Source: Rhodopirellula sp. SM50 (GTDB lineage: Bacteria > Planctomycetota > Planctomycetia > Pirellulales > Pirellulaceae). From it: a stretch of DNA of 64,000 bases. A model generated the notes under the pieces. It made no database searches and was not told where the DNA came from. It saw only the letters and a program-made list of their open reading frames with translations. This document shows, in pieces, positions 18,029 through 26,788 of this stretch; position 1 is the first letter of the stretch; each line of letters starts with the position of its first letter. The translations under genes were made by a program, and so were the position numbers. The stretch spans positions 62,001 through 126,000 of the forward strand of contig NZ_NTFY01000018.1 in NCBI RefSeq assembly GCF_002289565.1, written 5' to 3'.

Positions 18029-18331
18029 TCAAGTCCAGTTGACTGTCTTCCAGTCGTCCGGTCTTTCCCACGCCGAATCGAAGTGTTGTTCGATCACGGC
18101 CCGGGCGGAGTCTGCTTTCATCACGTGACGCCGGTAGAGTGTGATTGGTGAGCCGGAGAGGGATAGGAGGGGCGACCGATAGCCGCACCCGCCGGTGACC
18201 GGGATGCCGGTCCCGGTGGCCGCGAGCAGCCCCCGCGGCGACTTAAAGTAGACTTTGTGTCTAAATTGGCGGCTGGAATCCGCAGAAAATTTGCGGTCGT
18301 TTTCCCAGTCTTTCCTGCGGTTTCCGGCCAA
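18029..18331 (-). CDS. Possible small protein upstream of the atp operon
   Basis: Frame of 100 codons ending 22 bases before atpZ on the same strand. The last ~60 residues look coding: GTGIPVTGGCGYRSPLLSLS, then VMKADSARAVIEQHFDSAWE and PDDWKTVNWT, with GC-rich third positions. The first ~35 residues (from MAGNRRKDWENDR) are less convincing, and the true start may be internal; a 30-residue version starting at 18121 is possible. If real it would be the first gene of the ATP synthase transcript. I recognise no family. Confidence 0.4.
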   Translation of the reverse strand: MAGNRRKDWENDRKFSADSSRQFRHKVYFKSPRGLLAATGTGIPVTGGCGYRSPLLSLSGSPITLYRRHVMKADSARAVIEQHFDSAWERPDDWKTVNWT

Positions 18332-18722
18332 AATCTCGTCGCAAGCCCGGCAATCCTACCGGACGACTCTGGAACTTTTTCAAAGCGTTGGCATAATGAC
18401 TGCGGTGTTGATTGCTCCGTTAATGGTTCCTGAGCGGCAAGGTGACCCCGCCAACTCCCCTCTCTACGGGGGAAGACGCACCGGTTTCTGGAAATCAGAT
18501 GGGCAGCAGACCACCCACCAAGACGCGGACGAGCCGATCCTTTGAGGTCAGTGCTTTTCCAATCGTTTCTTCCCAGGCCGTCGCAGCGATGACCGTTGCC
18601 CCCGCCGGAAAGCGAACGAGTCACAACGATAACGCCGACTTAACTTGTGGATCGCAGCAATGTCTTGCAGCAATGTTCACGAGTGGCTGGCCAGCACGAC
18701 TAGCACATCTGGAGATAGTACT
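18332..18722. other. Divergent intergenic region between the atp operon and the DUF4912 gene
   Basis: About 390 bases with no gene I would defend. It must carry the promoters of two diverging transcripts. A GGAG ribosome-binding site at 18711-18714 lies 8 bases before the TTG start of the DUF4912 gene. No clear -35/-10 pair or palindrome stands out. Confidence 0.6.
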
Positions 18723-20096
18723 TTGATCAAAACGGCAGATCTCAAGTCACAGACGCGGCGTGAACTCGCCTCTCTGGCCAAGAACTATGGCATCGCCGGA
18801 TGGCATGGCATGCGGAAGGAAGAGCTCGTGGACGCGATCAGCAAGACTCAGCGGCGGCTGCGTCGAAAATCAAAATCCTCCGCGTCGTCCTCGTCGCGGA
18901 GCTCCGGTGGCAACGGGGTGTCGGCGAAATCGAGTTCGGCCCGCAGCGCCTCACCGCGCGGCGTGCGGCGATCCAAGGCCCAGGCGGGCAAGAGCAGTGA
19001 TGGCGGTGCCTCCAAAGCCAAGTCGATGTCCAGCTCGCAGACGTCCAGCTCGCAGACGTCCAGTTCACAGGCTGGGGCCGGCAAGCCGGGACGCAGCGTC
19101 AAGCCGAGATCGCGGCGAAACGTTTCACTCAACGACCGCCCATTGCCGGAGATGCGAGCCCCCAAAGTTTCGGCAAAGACCGCTCGCATCCGGGCGCAAC
19201 TTCGTCGCCAGAAAGAGCAGGCGGAAAAGCACCGCGACCTTTCCACCGGCACGCTCGTCGGCGGCTCCGCGGTTCAAAATGGCCCCCAGCGGACGCGGGC
19301 CGGCGAGCCCCATCGCGACCGCATCGTCTTGATGGTTCGAGATTCTTACTGGTTGCAAGCGACCTGGGAGATCACGCGGGCGAGTGTTGCCCGAGCCGAA
19401 TCATCGCTGGCCGAGCGTTGGCACACGGCCAAGCCCGTGCTGCGGGTGATGGAAGTCGAAGACGTCGCCAACAACATCGCCGAAACCGTCCAACGCGATA
19501 TCCCGATTCATGGCGGCGTCGACACCTGGTACATCGATGTCCAGAACCCGCCGACTCGATTCCGCGTCGCGATCGGGTACATCACCTCCGATGATCAGTT
19601 TCATTCGATCTGCCGCAGCAACATCGTCGAAACACCCAGTCCGGGAGAGTGCGATCGACTGGACGAGCACTGGCATGACATCGCCGACGATTACGAGCGA
19701 ATCTACTCGCTCAGCGGTGGCTACGACACCGACGGCGGCGACTTGAAGGAAATCTTTGAAGAGCGGCTGCATCGTTCGATGCCCACGCGTGGTTCACAGG
19801 GCCAATTGACGGCCGATCCGACGCTGTTGCGGCAAAGCAAGTTGCCGTTCGAAGTCGACGCGGAACTGATCGTGTTCGGCCGAACCGCCTCGGGATCGTC
19901 GGTCTCACTCGGTGGACGCCCCGTCAAGTTGCAGAGTGACGGAACGTTTACCGTTCGGATGAAGCTGCCCGACAAGCGCCAAGTGTTGCCCGTGACGGCC
20001 GAAAGCCGCGACGGAATGCGACAGCGGACCACCGTGATCGCCGTCGAACGCAACACCAAGGTGATGGAAGCGGTCGACGTCAAGGACAACATGTAG
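18723..20096 (+). CDS. Rho_N/SAP-like and DUF4912 domain protein
   Basis: Protein of 457 residues. The N-terminus (LKSQTRRELASLAKNYGIAG, then GMRKEELVDAI) is a Rho N-terminal/SAP-like helix-extension-helix that usually binds nucleic acid. A long Ser/Lys/Arg-rich low-complexity linker (about 40-125) holds a 15-base tandem repeat encoding repeated SSQTS. The DUF4912 core begins at about residue 200 with RDSYWLQATWEITRAS and includes DTWYIDVQNPPTRFRVAIGY. TTG at 18723 was chosen because GGAG lies 8 bases before it; ATG at 18660 has no ribosome-binding site. Function unknown. Confidence 0.8.
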   Translation: MIKTADLKSQTRRELASLAKNYGIAGWHGMRKEELVDAISKTQRRLRRKSKSSASSSSRSSGGNGVSAKSSSARSASPRGVRRSKAQAGKSSDGGASKAKSMSSSQTSSSQTSSSQAGAGKPGRSVKPRSRRNVSLNDRPLPEMRAPKVSAKTARIRAQLRRQKEQAEKHRDLSTGTLVGGSAVQNGPQRTRAGEPHRDRIVLMVRDSYWLQATWEITRASVARAESSLAERWHTAKPVLRVMEVEDVANNIAETVQRDIPIHGGVDTWYIDVQNPPTRFRVAIGYITSDDQFHSICRSNIVETPSPGECDRLDEHWHDIADDYERIYSLSGGYDTDGGDLKEIFEERLHRSMPTRGSQGQLTADPTLLRQSKLPFEVDAELIVFGRTASGSSVSLGGRPVKLQSDGTFTVRMKLPDKRQVLPVTAESRDGMRQRTTVIAVERNTKVMEAVDVKDNM

Positions 20097-20159
20097 CGCG
20101 GCCAAGTGGGATAGGCTTCTCGCCTGTCATCTCCAGACGCGACACTGAACGAACGAAAA

Positions 20160-20197
20160 CCCTTCCTCCCGGGAGGGGCGATCGAAGCGAGGGGAGC
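20160..20197. repeat. GGGAGGG...GAGCGAAGCGAGGGG-type short repeat
   Basis: A short hairpin (CTCCC/GGGAG) followed by a tail reading ATCGAAGCGAGGGGAGCG. Similar copies lie at 59327-59425 and 62312-62350. It is preceded by one arm of the GGCTTCCAGCCTGTC-type repeat at about 20106-20130, here degenerate. Confidence 0.7.
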
Positions 20198-20303
20198 GCT
20201 GCCGCAATCCGCATCGCGCTGCCGACTCCGGCGCGATCCAAGTCATCCGCCCACCGCTTTCACTACGCGTGTGTGGCCAACCACTCTCTACCCCACAACC
20301 GCG

Positions 20304-21053
20304 ATGCCACGCACCCCTCTCACCAGCCTGACACTCGTCTGTCTCTTTTTCCTCGCTGCCAACACCAAGGCTGCCGATTCTAAGCCGCTAAATATTCTGC
20401 TGATCACCAGTGGCTGCTGCCACGACTATGACTTTCAAACCAAGTCCTTGCAGCTGGCCTTTGAAAAAGCCGGGGTCGCGGCGAATTGGACGGTGGTCAA
20501 TGAGGGCGGCAACGGCACCGACGCGCAGATTGATTTTTATCGGGAATCAGATTGGGCCAAGAACTTCGACGTCTGCATTCACAACGAGTGCTTCGCCAAG
20601 ACGACCGATGCCGAATACATCCGCACCATCACCGGACCGCACTTCGAAGGATTACCCGCGGTCGTGATCCACTGCGCGATGCACACCTATCGCGACGCGA
20701 CGATCGATGATTGGCGCAAATTGCTGGGCGTGACCAGTAAACGTCACGACCACAAAAGTTCCTACAAGGTGGACGTGAAAGCGAAGGATCATCCGATCAT
20801 GAAGTCGTTTCCCGACGGCCACGTGATCCAGTTCGATGAGCTTTACATCATCGAAAAACTGTGGCCCAGCGCGACCGCCTTGGCGACCAGCAAGAGTGAA
20901 AAGGACGGCAAGGAACATCCGGTGATCTGGACCAACCAGTACGGAAAAGCCCGCGTGTTCGGCACGACGTACGGCCACTCCAACGAGACGTTCGAGGACA
21001 AGGTGTTTCTGAACCTGATCGTCAACGGAACGGTTTGGGCAGCAGGCAAGTGA
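20304..21053 (+). CDS. Secreted ThuA domain protein
   Basis: Protein of 249 residues. The N-terminus is a signal peptide (PRTPLTSLTLVCLFFLAANT, cleavage probably after TKAA), which decides the ATG at 20304 over an upstream frame extension. The mature part is a ThuA-like/GATase1-like fold: NILLITSGCCHDYDFQTKSL, LPAVVIHCAMHTYRD, HPVIWTNQYGKARVFGTTYG and a C-terminal helix FEDKVFLNLIVNGTVWA. ThuA-like proteins are numerous in planctomycetes and are linked to carbohydrate metabolism. Here the cysteine pair GCCHD replaces the usual nucleophile context; activity is not established. Confidence 0.88.
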   Translation: MPRTPLTSLTLVCLFFLAANTKAADSKPLNILLITSGCCHDYDFQTKSLQLAFEKAGVAANWTVVNEGGNGTDAQIDFYRESDWAKNFDVCIHNECFAKTTDAEYIRTITGPHFEGLPAVVIHCAMHTYRDATIDDWRKLLGVTSKRHDHKSSYKVDVKAKDHPIMKSFPDGHVIQFDELYIIEKLWPSATALATSKSEKDGKEHPVIWTNQYGKARVFGTTYGHSNETFEDKVFLNLIVNGTVWAAGK

Positions 21054-21091
21054 CCGTGGGATAGGCTTCCAGCCTGTCGTTCTTGAAGTTT

Positions 21092-21241
21092 TAGCGGCAG
21101 GGCGCGAGCTCTCTCGTTCTCATCTCTGCCACAACACCGGAGGGCTTGCGCCCTTCCGCTATTTAGGTTTTAGCGGCAGGGCGCGAGCCCTCCGGTTCTT
21201 CGTCTCTGCCGCACCATCGGACGGCTCGCGCCCTACCGCTA
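21092..21241. repeat. Two tandem palindromes of the GGCAGGGCGCGAGCC family
   Basis: Two consecutive inverted repeats, each with about 25-bp arms: 21092-21114 with 21137-21161, and 21171-21195 with 21217-21241. They match the inner arms of the nested palindromes at 2222-2293 and 42943-43014 but lack the outer GTGAACGATTT arms. A single GGCTTCCAGCCTGTC arm precedes them at about 21058-21079. They separate the converging ThuA and kinase genes. Confidence 0.9.
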
Positions 21242-21266
21242 AAAAAATGCTTCACAGCGTTGCCCG

Positions 21267-23126
21267 CTATGGTTCGGTTGTCCGTTCCGCCCGTCGGCGA
21301 TCGTCTAACTCTCGTTGCATCTCTTGAAAGTCTCGCGGCGAAAGTTTGTCCCAGTCGGCTTCGGCGACTTCAATGCCCGGCGTGTAGCTTTGGTAGGGCA
21401 TCTGGCGAAGTAGGAAGCCGGCCGCAGCGATCAGTATGACCAAAAAGACGGCCAGTGAAATCGCGGTCACACGGGAGAACGCGCCGACGAAGGGGCGAAA
21501 GACGGTCGTGAACAACCGTGGAAACGCCACGTGCGCGCCGAGCAACACAAGCCAGGCTGTCGCGGTCACCGCGACCGTCAGCGAGACCACTTGGACCCAG
21601 TCCCGGAGCCAGCCCAGTCGTCCGATGTCCCTGGGATCGTCGTAGATCTCCATCCAAAGCGCAGGCGTGGCGATGGCCGGGGCGATGAGGATCGGAACGG
21701 CGACAAGCAAGTACAGCGCGCCGAGGACAAACCGGCTGACCAGGATCGGATGCCCGCCCTCGGACTCCGACTCGCGGGCCAGCGAGATTCTCGACAAGAT
21801 GATCGCCAAGATTGCAGCCAGGGCAAACCACGCAGCCCCGACTTCGCCGTTGCCGGGGCCATTTCCAAAGAAGAACCCACCGAAAATACCGAGGGCAAGG
21901 ATCCCGACGCCGACATAAGCCGGTGTCTCGACGCGAGGATCGCGCAGCCAGCTTGTTTGGGCGTGTGAGATCCACTGGCCGGACGATTCGATCGATGTTG
22001 CGGCGAATTCACCCAGTGTTTGACCCGCGCGGTGAATCGTTTCGCGGACGCGACGAGGGTGGTCATTGGGCAGCGTGTGGTCACGGCGGGACGGTCTCGG
22101 ATGCTTTTCGATTTCATCGATGTCATGCATCACCGCCGAGGCAGAGGCGTAGCGTTTCTCGGGATGTTTTTCGAGCGCTCGCAGCACCACCTCGTCCAGC
22201 CGCACATCGATCGTGACCCTGGGAGTGCTTTCGCGGCCATTGCTCTGCAGGCATTGACTGGGTGGTTCGAATCGACCGATCGGCAGTTCACCGGTGAGCA
22301 TTTCGTAGAATACGACGCCGAGTGCATAGATGTCTGCACGATGATCCACCGATCGCGGGTTTTCCAATTGCTCCGGTGCCATGTAATGCACCGTTCCCAC
22401 CACGCCTTGCGTCGGGTCGGGCGCCCGGGAATCCTCGTCGGTCGTTGTCGCGTCGTCGGCATCGGCGGCCGTCTTATTGGCGACCAGCTTGGCCAGGCCG
22501 AAGTCGGTGATCTTTAATCTGCCTCGGCTATCGAACAGTAGGTTTTCCGGTTTGATGTCGCGATGCACGACACCTTCGTCGTGTGCGTAGGACAACGCGT
22601 CGCAGAGTTGTGGAATGATTTCCAGCGCCTCAGCCGGCGAAAGTCTGCCTTGGGCGAGCACCTCGCGCAAATTTGCTCCTTCGACCAACTCCATCACCAG
22701 CATTGCATAAGGGCCGGCTTGGCCGAAGTCATGAACGGCAACGATGTTGGGATGATTTAATTTCGCCAGCGCCCGGCCTTCTTGGGCAAACCGTTGGCGG
22801 AAACCCGCGCGTTCGGCGATTTGCGGAGGCAGGATTTTGATGGCGACGGCGCGATCGAGCGACTTTTGCCGGCCGAGATAGACCGCCCCCATGCCGCCCT
22901 GGCCGATCAACGCTTCGACTTCATAGCCGGTGATCTGTTCGGACAGTTCTTCGATCGATGGCGGGGTAAAACTCTGTCCGGGGCCGAGCGTGATGGCCAC
23001 CGGATGCGGTTTGTCCCACGGCGGTCGAAGCAAACAACGAGGACACTGGACAGGGTCACCTGAATCCTGCGACGCGGGGTCGGATGGAATCGGTGTGCCG
23101 CAGCGTGGACAGGGATTGTCGGTCAT
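21267..23126 (-). CDS. Membrane Ser/Thr protein kinase with N-terminal zinc ribbon
   Basis: Protein of 619 residues. An N-terminal zinc ribbon has two CPRC motifs (Cys 6/9 and 28/31). The Hanks-type kinase domain (about 68-345) has GQGGMGAVYLG, the ATP-anchoring Lys 97 in AIKIL, the catalytic loop VVHRDIKPENLL (HRD 188-190) and DFG at 208-210, so it should be active. The remainder (about 395-590) holds roughly six hydrophobic segments, for example VGVGILALGIFGGFFFGNGP and AISLAVFLVILIAAAGFLL. No extracellular sensor domain is obvious. It follows the ECF sigma gene by 112 bases on the same strand. Confidence 0.95.
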   Translation of the reverse strand: MTDNPCPRCGTPIPSDPASQDSGDPVQCPRCLLRPPWDKPHPVAITLGPGQSFTPPSIEELSEQITGYEVEALIGQGGMGAVYLGRQKSLDRAVAIKILPPQIAERAGFRQRFAQEGRALAKLNHPNIVAVHDFGQAGPYAMLVMELVEGANLREVLAQGRLSPAEALEIIPQLCDALSYAHDEGVVHRDIKPENLLFDSRGRLKITDFGLAKLVANKTAADADDATTTDEDSRAPDPTQGVVGTVHYMAPEQLENPRSVDHRADIYALGVVFYEMLTGELPIGRFEPPSQCLQSNGRESTPRVTIDVRLDEVVLRALEKHPEKRYASASAVMHDIDEIEKHPRPSRRDHTLPNDHPRRVRETIHRAGQTLGEFAATSIESSGQWISHAQTSWLRDPRVETPAYVGVGILALGIFGGFFFGNGPGNGEVGAAWFALAAILAIILSRISLARESESEGGHPILVSRFVLGALYLLVAVPILIAPAIATPALWMEIYDDPRDIGRLGWLRDWVQVVSLTVAVTATAWLVLLGAHVAFPRLFTTVFRPFVGAFSRVTAISLAVFLVILIAAAGFLLRQMPYQSYTPGIEVAEADWDKLSPRDFQEMQRELDDRRRAERTTEP

Positions 23127-23238
23127 CTTTAATTTCGTGGGTATCGGAGAAACCGGTCGGGGCTCTGTTGTCTCCTACACGCGTTCTTGGACCGGGTTAC
23201 AGACAAAAAGATTAATTTTGATGGGGAGTGAAACCCGT

Positions 23239-23994
23239 CTATTCGCTTCCTAACGCATCGAACAAGCACTGTCGCTCCCGCCCCGAATCCGCGGGGTTTT
23301 CGACCGTCTGGGCGACCGCATCGAGCAATCGTTTTCGATACGTCGCACGCAACCGATGGATCGCGACTTTTAAAGCCGTCGAGGACAGTCCCAGTTCGGA
23401 AGCGATTTGCTGACGCGACGGCCCGTCGGTGTCGGTCGAAGTCAACATCGGGGCAAGTTTGGAAAACCATTCCCCTTTGCCCTTGGCCTGGTAGTCCCGC
23501 TCGAGTTCGGCAAGCGTTTGACCGATCAGGCAAAACGCCCACTGCCGATCGAACAGGGTGGCGGGGTCACCGCTGGGGTCGGCGAGGGCGTCGGCAGGAA
23601 AGAACCGATCGACATCGTCCAAGGATTCGCGGTCGAGAGAAAACGTCGTCGCGTCCCCGCCCCGTTTCAACGCGTTTTCGCGACGATGTTCGTTGGCCAC
23701 GTAATGGTCCAGCGACGCGTACAAGAACGCCCGAAAGCGGCCTCGCGAAGCATCGGCGGCCGCGATGGAATCCCGCTCAAGCAAATTGGCAAAGAATCCC
23801 TGGATCAGGTCCTCGGCATCCTGACGCGATCGTCCGCGACGGCGCAAGTATCCGTAGAGTGCGGGCCAGTAGATCGCGCAGAGTTCTTCGAGCGATTGCC
23901 GTGCCAGACGTCGAACCGACGAATCTCCCGAGGTCTCGCCGGCGCGAATGACCAAACTCCAGCGCGTCGAGGGAAGGCGTCCGGCAAGTGTCAT
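23239..23994 (-). CDS. ECF sigma factor (planctomycete kinase-associated type)
   Basis: Protein of 251 residues. Region 2 contains ARQSLEELCAIYWPALYGYL and QDAEDLIQGFFANLL; region 4 contains PSRQQIASELGLSSTALKVA followed by HRLRATYRKRL. The N-terminal TRWSLVIRAG motif and the ~60-residue linker (with GEWFSKLAPML) are typical of the large ECF groups that accompany Ser/Thr kinases in planctomycetes. No anti-sigma gene is adjacent; the downstream kinase is the likely regulator. Confidence 0.93.
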   Translation of the reverse strand: MTLAGRLPSTRWSLVIRAGETSGDSSVRRLARQSLEELCAIYWPALYGYLRRRGRSRQDAEDLIQGFFANLLERDSIAAADASRGRFRAFLYASLDHYVANEHRRENALKRGGDATTFSLDRESLDDVDRFFPADALADPSGDPATLFDRQWAFCLIGQTLAELERDYQAKGKGEWFSKLAPMLTSTDTDGPSRQQIASELGLSSTALKVAIHRLRATYRKRLLDAVAQTVENPADSGRERQCLFDALGSE

Positions 23995-24179
23995 GATTCA
24001 AGGGAGGTGGGCCAGCGGCGAAAACGAAGATCGACGTCTATTGTAGCCAGATGATCGATCGATGACTCAATCGCCGTTGAACACGGCGCTCGGTTCTTGT
24101 CAGCGCGTCGAGACTGACTTAGCATCGTCCGATTTCCGCTCCGATCGCCCAATACCGCTAAGTTAAGACAAATGGAGAG

Positions 24180-24247
24180 GCCCGGACGCTGGCGCGAACC
24201 GGCTGGTACCAAACGATTATCAGCCGTTTGGCGCGAGCCTACGGGCC
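24180..24247. repeat. Imperfect 27-bp inverted repeat between divergent genes
   Basis: The left arm, GGCCCGGACGCTGGCGCGAA and on to CCGGCTG, pairs with the complement of CAGCCGTTTGGCGCGAGCCT and on to ACGGGCC, at about 21 of 27 positions. One arm recurs at 51066-51092 upstream of the PPIase gene. The rest of the 329-base gap (23995-24323) holds no gene I can support and must contain both promoters. Confidence 0.75.
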
Positions 24248-24323
24248 CCGGCCTAAGGAAGCGACGCTTAGCTAAGCGTTATTGCTCCGATCGCCCGCTC
24301 CGCCGAACTCGAAGAATTGAACA

Positions 24324-25085
24324 ATGAAACTGGTTTCTTGGAATGTGAACGGCATCCGTGCAGCGATGGACAAGGGGTTTCGCCAATTCGTCGAAGACCA
24401 TCAGCCCGACATCCTGTGTTTGCAGGAAACGAAAGCCGAACCGCAGCAAGTGAATTTGGATTGGGTCGATGGGCTCGGCTACCACCAGACCTGGAATTGC
24501 GCGACGAAAAAGGGATACAGCGGCACAACGATCTGGAGCAAGGTCGCTCCCAACAAGACCGTGCTGGGGATCGGCGACGGGGAACATGACCAAGAAGGCC
24601 GTGTGGTGACCGCGACATTTGACGATTTTCATGTGGTCAATGTCTACACGCCCAATGCGCAGCGTGGACTGGTGCGGTTGCAGTATCGCATGCAGTGGGA
24701 CGCCGCTTTCCTGACGTACCTCAAAAAACTGAATCGTCGAAAACCCGTCATCTTTTGCGGTGATGTGAATTGTGCCCACCAGGAAATCGATCTGGCCAAT
24801 CCCAAATCCAACCGCAAAAACGCAGGCTTTACCGACGAAGAACGCCAGGGGTTGGACAACATCGCCAAAGCGGGATTCATCGACTCGTTTCGCCAGTTCG
24901 ATCAAGGCCCCGGCAAGTACACGTGGTGGACCTATCGCTCCAACGCACGCGAGAAGAATATCGGCTGGCGTTTAGATTATTTTTGGGTGTCGAAACGGTT
25001 TTGGAATCGTGTAGCCGGTGCCAAAATCCATCACGATGTCTTTGGTTCGGACCACTGCCCGGTCGAATTGACGCTGTTGCCGTGA
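24324..25085 (+). CDS. xthA: Exodeoxyribonuclease III
   Basis: DNA repair AP endonuclease/3'-5' exonuclease of 253 residues, the usual length. All family motifs are present: KLVSWNVNGIRAAM at the start, LCLQETKAE (metal-binding Glu), VVNVYTPNA, PVIFCGDVNCAH (catalytic Asp and Asn), GWRLDYFWVSKRF and the final FGSDHCPVELTL (catalytic Asp-His). It acts in base-excision repair. It stands alone and diverges from the sigma/kinase pair. Confidence 0.97.
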   Translation: MKLVSWNVNGIRAAMDKGFRQFVEDHQPDILCLQETKAEPQQVNLDWVDGLGYHQTWNCATKKGYSGTTIWSKVAPNKTVLGIGDGEHDQEGRVVTATFDDFHVVNVYTPNAQRGLVRLQYRMQWDAAFLTYLKKLNRRKPVIFCGDVNCAHQEIDLANPKSNRKNAGFTDEERQGLDNIAKAGFIDSFRQFDQGPGKYTWWTYRSNAREKNIGWRLDYFWVSKRFWNRVAGAKIHHDVFGSDHCPVELTLLP

Positions 25086-25119
25086 CGACGCCGTGCAGGG
25101 ACCGATCGGGAGGCGGGGG

Positions 25120-25256
25120 GCGTCAATTGTATTACTGCAGGATTTGGCAACCGATTTAGATTCTCTCCCTCTGGGAGAGACGGCGTTTGCGCAGCAAGCA
25201 AACGTCAGAGAGGGCCGGCGGCTCGCGAAAGTCTTGGCGACGTCCGCTACGATCAA
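25120..25256 (+). mobile_element. MITE-like element, copy A (left half)
   Basis: Begins with the terminal inverted repeat GCGTCAATT-GTAT-TACTGCA, then continues GGCAACCGATTTAG, CTCTCCCTCTGGGAGAGA and a GCGTTTGC/GCAAACG hairpin. It stops after GCGACGTCCGCTACGATCA; the right half present in copies C and D is missing. It lies between xthA and the PHP gene and makes up most of that gap. Confidence 0.75.
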
Positions 25257-25362
25257 CTCCGCCCCTATACAATTGACGGCCCGAGCTTCCAAAGAAATGC
25301 GTGTTCCCAGCCAGAGCCTGGGAACCAGTGGAATCTACTTTTACTACGAACCGAAACAGACT

Positions 25363-26598
25363 ATGAATCGATTGCTTTGTTTGATGATCGCCTGCCTGGG
25401 CGTGTCCCCCGTCATCGCGACCGCCGCGGACCCCGTGATCAACGACCAGGTGCGGTGGTGGAAGGGGAACCTGCACACCCATTCGTTGTGGAGTGACGGA
25501 GACCAGTTTCCCGAGATGATCGCGGATTGGTATCGTGAGCAGGGTTACCAGTTCCTTGCCCTGACCGATCACAATGTGCTGAGTGAAGGCACACGCTGGA
25601 TGAGTGTCCAGAAAATCGTCGCCCGCAGCGATGACGGCATCGTCGATCGCTATCGAGAACGGTTCGGGGATCATTGGGTGCAACAGCGTGCCCATCCTGA
25701 AACCGGTGATCAGGAAGTGCGTTTGAAACCACTCGATGAGTTTCGCCATCTGGTCGAGGAGCGCGGGCGGTTCATCATGATCCCCGCCGAAGAAATCAGC
25801 GATCGGTCCGAAGGAAAGCCGGTTCACATCAACGCAACCAATCTGGCCGAAGTGATCGCGCCGGCCGGCGGCGCGACGGTTCGTGAAGCGATGCAGAACA
25901 ACCTGCGAATCATCCTGGAACACGAAAAGGCGCACGGGCGAGAGGTGTTGCCGCACATCAATCACCCGAATTTTGGTTACGCGATGACCGCCGAGGACTT
26001 GGCAGCGGTGGTTTCGGAGCGATTCTTTGAAGTCTACAACGGTCACCCCGGCGTCAATCAACTCGGCGACAAGGACCACCCCAGCATCGAGCAGATGTGG
26101 GACCAGATCAACGCGATCCGCTGTGGAATCGCCGGCGTTGCACCGATCATGGGGCTGGCCACCGATGACTCTCACGAGTACCACGGCAAGCCGGGATCAC
26201 GCCCGGGACGCGGCTGGGTGATGGTTCGCAGTCGCTTTCTGACGCCGGAGCACTTGATCCAAGCGATGAAGCGTGGCGACTTCTATGCCTCCAGCGGTGT
26301 GACACTGGACGATGTCCGCTTCGACGAATCGACTCGGGAATTGACGCTGGAGATTCAGGCTCAAGACGGCGTGAACTACCGAACGGATTTCATCGCCACG
26401 CTCAAGGGCGACGCAACAGATCACGATCGGATCGGCGTCGTGGTCAGCTCGCACGAAGGAACCTCGGCAAGCTACCAGATGACCGGCAAGGAGCTGTATG
26501 TGCGGGCGTTGGTCACCAGCGACCGGCCGCACGTTGACCCGTCTTTCAAAGACCAGATGCAACAGGCTTGGACCCAGCCGGTCGGCTGGTCGAAGTAG
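25363..26598 (+). CDS. Secreted PHP-domain phosphoesterase
   Basis: Protein of 411 residues. The N-terminal signal peptide NRLLCLMIACLGVSPVIATA decides the ATG at 25363; the open frame upstream lies in repeat DNA. The PHP motifs are present: KGNLHTHSLWSDG (first His pair), FLALTDHNVLSEG, ISDRSEGKPVHINA, VLPHINHPNFG and LATDDSHEYHG (final metal ligands). This is a metal-dependent hydrolase fold used on phosphoesters. The last ~100 residues form a small beta-rich domain. Exported PHP proteins of this type are common in planctomycetes; the substrate is unknown. Confidence 0.88.
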   Translation: MNRLLCLMIACLGVSPVIATAADPVINDQVRWWKGNLHTHSLWSDGDQFPEMIADWYREQGYQFLALTDHNVLSEGTRWMSVQKIVARSDDGIVDRYRERFGDHWVQQRAHPETGDQEVRLKPLDEFRHLVEERGRFIMIPAEEISDRSEGKPVHINATNLAEVIAPAGGATVREAMQNNLRIILEHEKAHGREVLPHINHPNFGYAMTAEDLAAVVSERFFEVYNGHPGVNQLGDKDHPSIEQMWDQINAIRCGIAGVAPIMGLATDDSHEYHGKPGSRPGRGWVMVRSRFLTPEHLIQAMKRGDFYASSGVTLDDVRFDESTRELTLEIQAQDGVNYRTDFIATLKGDATDHDRIGVVVSSHEGTSASYQMTGKELYVRALVTSDRPHVDPSFKDQMQQAWTQPVGWSK

Positions 26599-26649
26599 CG
26601 GTTGATGTTACGTCGCTGCCGGGGGATATCGATCGTTTAACGGCAGCGT

Positions 26650-26760
26650 TTGGCAACCCATTTAGATTCTCTCCCTCTGGGAGAGACGGCGTTTGCGCTG
26701 CAAGCAAACGCCAGAGAGGGCCGACGTTGAGAAAGGCTTAGCGACTTCCGCGACGATCAA
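26650..26760 (+). mobile_element. MITE-like element, copy B (internal fragment)
   Basis: Matches copy A from TTTGGCAACC through GGAGAGACGGCGTTTGCG, GCAAACGCCAGAGAGGGCC and AAGGCTTAGCGACTTCCGCG to ACGATCA. The left terminal repeat and the right half are missing. It lies between the stop codons of the converging PHP and yidC genes. Confidence 0.75.
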
Positions 26761-26788
26761 GTCCGTCACTTTCGCAACGAGCGGCCGA

